Shown in pieces: positions 58,857 to 64,000 of a stretch of DNA of 64,000 bases; position 1 is the first letter of the stretch; each line of letters starts with the position of its first letter. The position numbers were made by a program, and so were the translations under genes. The stretch comes from Actinomycetota bacterium (GTDB lineage: Bacteria; Actinomycetota; Actinomycetes; Actinomycetales; Dermatophilaceae): the NCBI GenBank assembly GCA_020161815.1, contig JAIUOP010000002.1, forward strand, positions 186,001 to 250,000. The letters are read 5' to 3'. The notes under the pieces were generated by a model, which ran no database searches, was not told the origin of the DNA, and saw only the letters and a program-made list of their open reading frames with translations.

Positions 58857-58932
58857 GTGTGGACCCGGTGTGGCCGGCGTCGGGAGCGTCGGCGACGATG
58901 TGCCCGTCACTCCCGAAGAGAAGAGGTATGCC

Positions 58933-60318
58933 GTGGCACCGGTACCGCAGCACAAGGTCGTCCTCGACGAGTCGGAGATGCCGACCCGCTGGTACAACAT
59001 CCTGGCCGACCTGCCGACGCCTCCGCCGCCGCCGCTGCACCCGGGCACCGGTCAGCCGGTCGGGCCCGAGGACCTCTCCCCGATCTTCCCGATGGACCTG
59101 ATCCTCCAGGAGGTGTCGACCGAGAGGTACATCGACATCCCCGAGGAGGTCCAGGACGTCTACCGGCTGTGGCGGCCCTCGCCGCTGATCCGTGCACTCC
59201 GCCTGGAGAAGGCGCTGGGCACGACGGCGAAGATCTACTACAAGTACGAAGGCGTCTCCCCCGCCGGCTCCCACAAGCCGAACACCGCTGTGCCGCAGGC
59301 GTACTACAACGCCAAGGCCGGCATCAAGAAGCTCACGACCGAGACCGGCGCCGGCCAGTGGGGCACGTCGTTGGCGTTCGCGTGCGCGCAGTACGGCCTG
59401 GAGTGCGAGGTCTGGCAGGTGCGGGCGTCCTATGACGCCAAGCCCTACCGCAAGATGATGATCGAGACCTTCGGCGGCACGATCCACCCCTCACCCTCGG
59501 ACCTCACCGAGGCCGGCCGCGCGATCCTCGCCGAGCACCCGGACTCCCCCGGCTCGCTCGGGGTCGCGATCTCCGAGGCGGTGGAGGTGGCGGCGCAGGA
59601 CCCCGACGCCAACTACGCGCTCGGCTCGGTTCTCAACCACGTCCTGCTCCACCAGACGATCATCGGCGAGGAGGCCCTCCTCCAGCTCGCGAAGATCGAC
59701 GAGACGCCCGACCTCATCGTCGGCTGCACCGGGGGCGGCTCCAACTTTGCCGGCCTCACCTTCCCCTTCATCCGGGAGAAGCTCGCCACCGGCGGGCAGG
59801 GCCCGGTCATCCGCGCGGTCGAGCCGGCGTCCTGCCCCTCGCTCACGCAGGGTGTCTATGCCTACGACTTCGGCGACGTCGCCGGCCTGACCCCGCTGCT
59901 CAAGATGCACACCCTCGGCCACGACTTCATGCCGGACCCGATCCACGCCGGCGGCCTGCGCTTCCACGGCATGGCTCCGTTGGTCTCGCACCTCTACGAG
60001 GAGAAGCTAATCGAGGCGGTCGCCAAGACCCAGCAGGACTGCTTCGCTGCGGGTGTGCTCTTCGCGCGCACCGAGGGCATCATCCCGGCGCCCGAGTCCA
60101 CGCACGCCGTGGCCGCCGCGGTCGACGCGGCGAACGAGGCGACAGCGGCCGGCGAGGAGCGGGTCATCCTGGTCGCCCTGTCCGGTCATGGTCACGTCGA
60201 CATGGCGGCCTACGACGCCTACCTCCACGGCAGCCTCACCGATCACACGTGGGCCGACTCCGAGCTCCAGGAGTCGGTGGCCAAGGCGCTCACCCGCCTG
60301 CCCGCGATCCCCGGCTGA
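58933..60318 (+). CDS. TrpB-like pyridoxal-phosphate enzyme (TrpB2 type)
   Basis: This 461-aa beta-type tryptophan synthase of the TrpB2 subgroup opens with [20 protein letters not shown] and has the long N-terminal extension of that subgroup. The PLP Lys lies in [14 protein letters not shown]. Other motifs are [42 protein letters not shown] and ESTHAV. Without a trpA partner it may make Trp from indole plus serine or phosphoserine; that follows family knowledge. GTG 58933 has an AAGAGG site 6 bases upstream, so it is preferred to GTG 58900. Its 3' end overlaps the phosphopantetheinyl transferase gene by 29 bp. Confidence 0.93.
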   Translation: MAPVPQHKVVLDESEMPTRWYNILADLPTPPPPPLHPGTGQPVGPEDLSPIFPMDLILQEVSTERYIDIPEEVQDVYRLWRPSPLIRALRLEKALGTTAKIYYKYEGVSPAGSHKPNTAVPQAYYNAKAGIKKLTTETGAGQWGTSLAFACAQYGLECEVWQVRASYDAKPYRKMMIETFGGTIHPSPSDLTEAGRAILAEHPDSPGSLGVAISEAVEVAAQDPDANYALGSVLNHVLLHQTIIGEEALLQLAKIDETPDLIVGCTGGGSNFAGLTFPFIREKLATGGQGPVIRAVEPASCPSLTQGVYAYDFGDVAGLTPLLKMHTLGHDFMPDPIHAGGLRFHGMAPLVSHLYEEKLIEAVAKTQQDCFAAGVLFARTEGIIPAPESTHAVAAAVDAANEATAAGEERVILVALSGHGHVDMAAYDAYLHGSLTDHTWADSELQESVAKALTRLPAIPG

Positions 60319-61054
60319 CCGGCACCGCCCGCGCGAGGGCCGTCGTCTCCCCCACGGGAGGCGGCGGCCCTGCCGTTGGTGAGCCCACGGCATACACCGT
60401 GGTGACGACGAAGCGACCCTCGCGACGCCACCACCCCGGGAGAGGACGACCGTCGGTGACCGCGACCTGCAACGGAGCCCAGGCCTGAGGGGAGCCGACG
60501 GCCCCGAGGCTGACCTCGACGGTGCGCGGGTCGGCGAAGAGGCCGCGGCCCAGCGCCTTGAGGGCGGCCTCCTTGGCCGACCAGACCAGCGTGGTGGCCA
60601 GGTCGCGCTCGGGGCTGCCCTCGCGGTGCCGGTGGACGTATGCCGTCTCGCCGGCGGTGAACCAGTCGCGGACAAAGTCCTCGCCCTGGGGTGCGATCAG
60701 CTCGAGATCCACACCGGCTGGGGACAATCCGCTGCACGCCAGCCCGACGGCCCAGCCTGCGCACGCGCTCACACTGCCTTCGAGTCCCGCCTCCTGACCG
60801 TCGACCATGATCGAAGGTGCCCCCTGGGCATCGTGGCGAACTCCTATGCGGCGCAGGGATGCCGGCGTGGCGGAGAGCTCAAGCAGGTCGGCGACGGCGG
60901 ACTTGAGCGCCCACCGGCGGAGCAGGGTGCCCGCACGGCGTCCGGCACCCTGAACCACCGACAGCGCCTGCTGCTCCTGCGCGGCGAGCCAGGACGGATC
61001 CAGGGGCGGCAGGTCGCGCTCGGCCCGCACCACGAGCTGCGCAGGCCGACTCAT
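60290..61054 (-). CDS. 4'-phosphopantetheinyl transferase superfamily protein (Sfp-like)
   Basis: This 254-aa enzyme transfers phosphopantetheine from CoA to carrier-protein serines. The two signature regions are AGVDLELI with the Mg Asp and Glu, and [15 protein letters not shown] with the Trp-x2-Lys-Glu-x3-Lys core. The N-terminal half is divergent, as is usual. Its 3' end overlaps the TrpB-like gene tail to tail. It lies 8 bp downstream of the ABC-F gene on the same strand, so it is probably co-transcribed with it. No polyketide or NRPS gene is in the window. Confidence 0.92.
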   Translation of the reverse strand: MSRPAQLVVRAERDLPPLDPSWLAAQEQQALSVVQGAGRRAGTLLRRWALKSAVADLLELSATPASLRRIGVRHDAQGAPSIMVDGQEAGLEGSVSACAGWAVGLACSGLSPAGVDLELIAPQGEDFVRDWFTAGETAYVHRHREGSPERDLATTLVWSAKEAALKALGRGLFADPRTVEVSLGAVGSPQAWAPLQVAVTDGRPLPGWWRREGRFVVTTVYAVGSPTAGPPPPVGETTALARAVPVSRGSRAGG

Positions 61055-61062
61055 GAGGCTGC

Positions 61063-62661
61063 TCAGGCGAGGGTGATGAGGTCGCGGTAGTCGGCGTTGT
61101 AGAGGTCCTCGACGCCGTCGGGCAGGAGCAGGATCCGCTCCGGCTCGAGCGCGTCGACGGCACCCTCGTCGTGGGTGACGAGGACGACCGCCCCCTTGTA
61201 GGTCTTCAGCGCCCCGAGGATCTCGGCCCGCGAGGCGGGGTCGAGGTTGTTGGTGGGCTCGTCGAGGAGCAGGACGTTGGCCGAGGAGACGACGAGGAGG
61301 GCCAGGGACAGGCGCGTCTTCTCGCCACCGGAGAGGACACCGGCGGGCTTGTCGACCGCGTCGCCGGAGAAGAGGAAGGACCCGAGCACCTTGCGGACCT
61401 CGGTCTCGCCAAGGTCAGGGGCGGCGGACTTCATGTTGTCGAGCACCGAGCGGTCGGTGTCGAGGTTCTCGTGCTCCTGGGCGTAGTAGCCGATCTTCAG
61501 TCCGTGGCCCGGCTCGACCTGACCGGTGTCCGGGGTGTCGACGCCGGCGAGCATGCGCAGCAGCGTGGTCTTGCCCGCGCCGTTGAGGCCGAGGACGACG
61601 ACACGCGAGCCACGGTCGATGGCCAGGTCGACATCGGTGAAGACCTCCTGTGAGCCGTAGGAGCGCGACAGCTGCGAGGCCCTCAGCGGCGTCCGGCCAC
61701 AGGGTGCGGGCTCGGGGAAGCGCAGCTTGGCGACCTTGTCGTGCGCGCGCTCCTGCTCCAGGCCCGCGAGCATCCGCTCCGCGCGCCGGGCCATGTTCTG
61801 GGCAGCGACGGTCTTGGTGGCCTTGGCCCGCATCTTGTCCGCCTGCGCCATGAGGACGGAGGCCTTCTTCTCGGCGTTGGCGCGCTCCCGCTTGCGGCGG
61901 CGCTCGTCGGTCTCGCGCTGGGCGAGGTAGGCCTTCCAGCCGAGGTTGTAGACGTCGAGCTCGGCGCGGTTGGCGTCGAGGTGGAAGACCTTGTTGACGA
62001 CGGCGTCGAGCAGGTCGACGTCGTGGCTGATGACGATGAGGCCGCCCTTGTAGCCCTTGAGGTGGTCGCGCAGCCAGGCGATCGAGTCGGCGTCGAGGTG
62101 GTTGGTCGGCTCGTCGAGAAGGAGGGTCTGGGCGCCGGAGAAGAGGATCCTTGCCAGCTCGATCCGGCGGCGCTGGCCGCCGCTGAGGGTGCCCAGCGTC
62201 TGCGCCAGTTGCCGCTCGGTCAACCCCAGCGCGCCGGCGATGGTGGCTGCCTCGGATTCCGCGGCATACCCTCCGGCTGCGGTGAACTCGGCGTCGAGGC
62301 GGGCATAGCGCCGCATGGCGCGCTCCTGCTTTTCCCCCGTCTCCTCGGACATCGCCACCTCGGCCTTGCGCAGGTCGCGCAGGATGGCATCGAGGCCGCG
62401 CGCGGACAGCACACGGTCGCGCGCCGTGATCTCGAGGTCACCGGTGCGGGGATCCTGCGGCAGGTAGCCGACCTCCCCGGACCGGGTGATCTGCCCCGCC
62501 GCCGGCAGGGTCTGACCGGCGAGGGCCTTGGTCAACGTGGTCTTGCCGGCACCATTGCGCCCGACGAGGCCGATCCGATCGCCCGGCGCCACCCGGAAGG
62601 TCGCGCGGTCGAGCAGGAGGCGGGAGCCGGCACGAAGCTCGACCTCGGCGGCGGTGATCAT
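61063..62661 (-). CDS. ABC-F family ribosome-associated ATPase
   Basis: This 532-aa protein has two ABC domains and no membrane segment, which marks ABC-F translation factors or ribosome-protection proteins. Domain 1 has Walker A GRNGAGKTT, signature LSGGQRRRIELA and LLLDEPTNHLD. The linker (about 240-315) is highly charged (ERRRKRERANAEKKASVLMA, in part). Domain 2 has GLNGAGKTT, LSGGEKTRLSLA and LLLDEPTNNLDP. Antibiotic protection versus housekeeping cannot be decided. The upstream 183 bp hold a GCGATCGC-based inverted repeat but no recognisable attenuator. Confidence 0.95.
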   Translation of the reverse strand: MITAAEVELRAGSRLLLDRATFRVAPGDRIGLVGRNGAGKTTLTKALAGQTLPAAGQITRSGEVGYLPQDPRTGDLEITARDRVLSARGLDAILRDLRKAEVAMSEETGEKQERAMRRYARLDAEFTAAGGYAAESEAATIAGALGLTERQLAQTLGTLSGGQRRRIELARILFSGAQTLLLDEPTNHLDADSIAWLRDHLKGYKGGLIVISHDVDLLDAVVNKVFHLDANRAELDVYNLGWKAYLAQRETDERRRKRERANAEKKASVLMAQADKMRAKATKTVAAQNMARRAERMLAGLEQERAHDKVAKLRFPEPAPCGRTPLRASQLSRSYGSQEVFTDVDLAIDRGSRVVVLGLNGAGKTTLLRMLAGVDTPDTGQVEPGHGLKIGYYAQEHENLDTDRSVLDNMKSAAPDLGETEVRKVLGSFLFSGDAVDKPAGVLSGGEKTRLSLALLVVSSANVLLLDEPTNNLDPASRAEILGALKTYKGAVVLVTHDEGAVDALEPERILLLPDGVEDLYNADYRDLITLA

Positions 62662-62788
62662 CGGGGCACAGGCCTAACTCGGACGGACACGGGCGGAGGC
62701 GCGATCGCGGCGATCGCTGAGGCTGCGCTGTGGTCGCGACACGGATGCCCCGCGTCGTCCCGGAAGGCCGCGGACCGCCTCGACGGTT

Positions 62789-62794
62789 TAGTGT
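62789..62794 (+). promoter_or_regulatory. candidate -10 hexamer for the zinc metallopeptidase gene
   Basis: TAGTGT lies about 50 bases before ATG 62845. It predicts a leader of roughly 45 bases carrying AGGAAGG. Confidence 0.4.
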
Positions 62795-62844
62795 AGGTGC
62801 CGCCGCACGCGCGGCCGAACGACCGCCCAGGAAGGCCGTGCCCC

Positions 62845-63759
62845 ATGAGCTTCAACGACAACGTCCGACTCGACACCTCACAGGTCGAGTCCGGCGGCCG
62901 CAGCGGCGGCGGCCCCGGCGGCGTGGTGGTCGGCGGTGGCATCGGCGGCATCATCATGCTGATCCTCGCGCTCATCTTCGGCATCAACCCCTCGGACCTC
63001 CCCACGGGTGGCACGACCTCCGGCAGCGACACCAGCCAGGTCGACGCCGGTGGCCAGCAGACCGACGACTTCGCCAAGTGCCAGACCGGCGCCGACGCCA
63101 ACCAGGACGCCGAGTGCCGCGTCATCGGCACGGTGAACTCGGTGCAGGCCTACTGGACGGCCGAGCTCCCTCGCTACGGCAAGCAGTGGCAGCCGACCAA
63201 GACCGTGCTCTACTCCGGCGCTACGCAGAGCCAGTGCGGCACCGCATCCAACCAGGTCGGACCGTTCTACTGCCCGCTCGACCAGCGGGTCTACATCGAC
63301 GCGGACTTCTTCGGACTGCTGACCCAGCGTTTCGGCGCCGACGACGGCGCCCTCGCGCAGGAGTACGTCGTCGCCCACGAGTACGGCCACGCCCTCCAGG
63401 ACCAGCTCGGCCTCCTCGGCCGCGCCCAGCAGGACCCGCAAGGCCCCGAGAGCGGCGCGGTCCGCACCGAGCTCATGGCGGACTGCCTGGCAGGGGTCTG
63501 GGCCAAGCACGCCTCGAGCACCCCGGGCGCGGACGGCCAGCCCTTCCTCAAGGAGCTCACCACCCAGGACATCCAGTCGGCGCTCTCCGCGGCCTCCGCG
63601 GTCGGCGACGACCAGATCCAGGCCAAGACCCAGGGGCGCGTCACGCCCGAGAACTGGACGCACGGCTCGGCCGAGGCCCGGCAGCGCTGGTTCCTCCAGG
63701 GCTACAAGACCGGCGACCTCAACCAGTGCGACACCTTCGCGGTGGCCTCGGTCAACTGA
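62845..63759 (+). CDS. neutral zinc metallopeptidase, YpfJ/KPN_02809 family
   Basis: This 304-aa membrane-anchored protease has a Gly-rich N-terminus, one transmembrane helix (about 30-48) and an external domain. The zinc motif is VAHEYGHALQDQLG (HEYGH near residue 178), with a downstream Glu in RTELMADCLAGVWA. TKTVLYSGATQSQCG, PFYCPLDQRVYIDADFF and a C-terminal GDLNQCDTF provide conserved cysteines, fitting an extracytoplasmic fold. The substrate is unknown. ATG 62845 is preceded by AGGAAGG at 9 bases. Confidence 0.94.
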   Translation: MSFNDNVRLDTSQVESGGRSGGGPGGVVVGGGIGGIIMLILALIFGINPSDLPTGGTTSGSDTSQVDAGGQQTDDFAKCQTGADANQDAECRVIGTVNSVQAYWTAELPRYGKQWQPTKTVLYSGATQSQCGTASNQVGPFYCPLDQRVYIDADFFGLLTQRFGADDGALAQEYVVAHEYGHALQDQLGLLGRAQQDPQGPESGAVRTELMADCLAGVWAKHASSTPGADGQPFLKELTTQDIQSALSAASAVGDDQIQAKTQGRVTPENWTHGSAEARQRWFLQGYKTGDLNQCDTFAVASVN

Positions 63760-63799
63760 GGCACAAGGAGCACGCGCGCACCGTCACGGTGTGACTGAA

Positions 63800-63817
63800 C
63801 CGGGGTGATGACCCCGG
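63800..63817 (+). terminator. hairpin terminator after the metallopeptidase gene
   Basis: Arms CCGGGGT and ACCCCGG enclose loop GATG, with weaker outer pairing (GTGA / TCAC). It lies 40 bp past the stop, between convergent genes, and may serve both strands. Confidence 0.65.
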
Positions 63818-63846
63818 CTCACTCACATCCTGAGGCTCGTCGGCGG

Positions 63847-64000
63847 TCAAGATCCTTGCGCGACCTCGGTGAACCGGGCCAGGAGCCCCGCGCGGTCACG
63901 GATCGGGGCCCCGGTCGGGAAGCTGCTCGTGAGGTAGTGCTGCGCGAACGGGAAGCACGCCACCTCGCACGGCTCTGCGGCCCGCAGCTGGGCGGCTACG
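63847..64000 (-). CDS. unidentified protein, C-terminal fragment (runs off right edge)
   Basis: The minus strand is open from the window edge to a TGA at 63847-63849. The last 50 residues include EVACFPFAQHYLTSSFP and RDRAGLLARFTEVAQGS. Codon use matches neighbouring genes, so it is probably real. I cannot assign it to a family from this fragment. Confidence 0.55.
   Translation of the reverse strand, partial: VAAQLRAAEPCEVACFPFAQHYLTSSFPTGAPIRDRAGLLARFTEVAQGS

Noticed and set aside
57004..58899. N-terminal extension of the TrpB-like protein by over 600 residues
   Set aside because: Antisense to the ABC exporter; family homology begins only near 58950.

Overview
The window is about 64 kb of very GC-rich (roughly 70% by eye), gene-dense actinobacterial chromosome. 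The gene set includes the Pup-proteasome system, mycothiol ligase MshC, several F420/flavin luciferase-like oxidoreductases, WYL regulators PafB/PafC and many actinobacteria-only DUFs. Gene order and sequence style suggest Micrococcales, most plausibly the Intrasporangiaceae neighbourhood. That placement is inference. I see no insertion sequence, integrase, prophage, CRISPR array or rRNA. This is core chromosome, with no gap above 300 bases between genes.

Layout. (1) 1-16969 is the proteasome/pupylation region. On the minus strand it carries arc, dop, pup, prcB, prcA, pafA, two FKBP isomerases, pafB, pafC, tatA and tatC (cut by the window edge). Upstream lie the companion genes trmI and an M50 site-2 protease. 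Two plus-strand inserts (DUF3866; a PRPP-synthetase-like gene with two membrane proteins) interrupt the run. (2) 17062-25964 holds metH, a RecB-type Fe-S nuclease, a HAD phosphatase, a PAC2 protein and the conserved mshC / SCO1664-like / DUF3090 cluster. (3) 25975-28590 is a CbiMNQO-type ECF metal transporter with a Nur-like (nickel) operator. It sits inside the mshC cluster, whose remaining members (histidine phosphatase, uppP, and corA nearby) continue to 31219. (4) 31230-41567 is mixed metabolism: LLM oxidoreductases, a D/E-rich protein, an M20 peptidase, tRNA-Leu(GAG), a compact HipA-like kinase operon, an RNA methyltransferase, two TauE/SafE permeases (one frameshifted), an SPFH/NfeD pair and an ABC ATPase. 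(5) 41610-53074 is a storage-polymer region: divergent glgA(glgM)/glgC, serB, cyanophycinase cphB, cyanophycin synthetase cphA, and a convergent second Mur-ligase that lacks ATP-grasp and ends in TPR repeats. (6) 53116-63759 contains fabI/fabG, moaA/SURF1, a multidrug-type ABC exporter, a TrpB-like enzyme, a phosphopantetheinyl transferase, an ABC-F ATPase and a neutral zinc metallopeptidase.

Three window-wide patterns stand out. First, more than twenty genes on both strands begin only 6-8 bases after a TANNNT -10 hexamer, which is the architecture of leaderless mRNAs; this settles several starts. Second, the heptamer GGCATAC/GTATGCC occurs about 45 times, near-equally on both strands, against roughly 6 expected from base composition, and it forces rare TAT and ATA codons. 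Third, genes are packed with ATGA/GTGA stop-start overlaps and convergent 3' overlaps. The most unusual single locus is the cyanophycin region with its Mur-ligase/TPR fusion.
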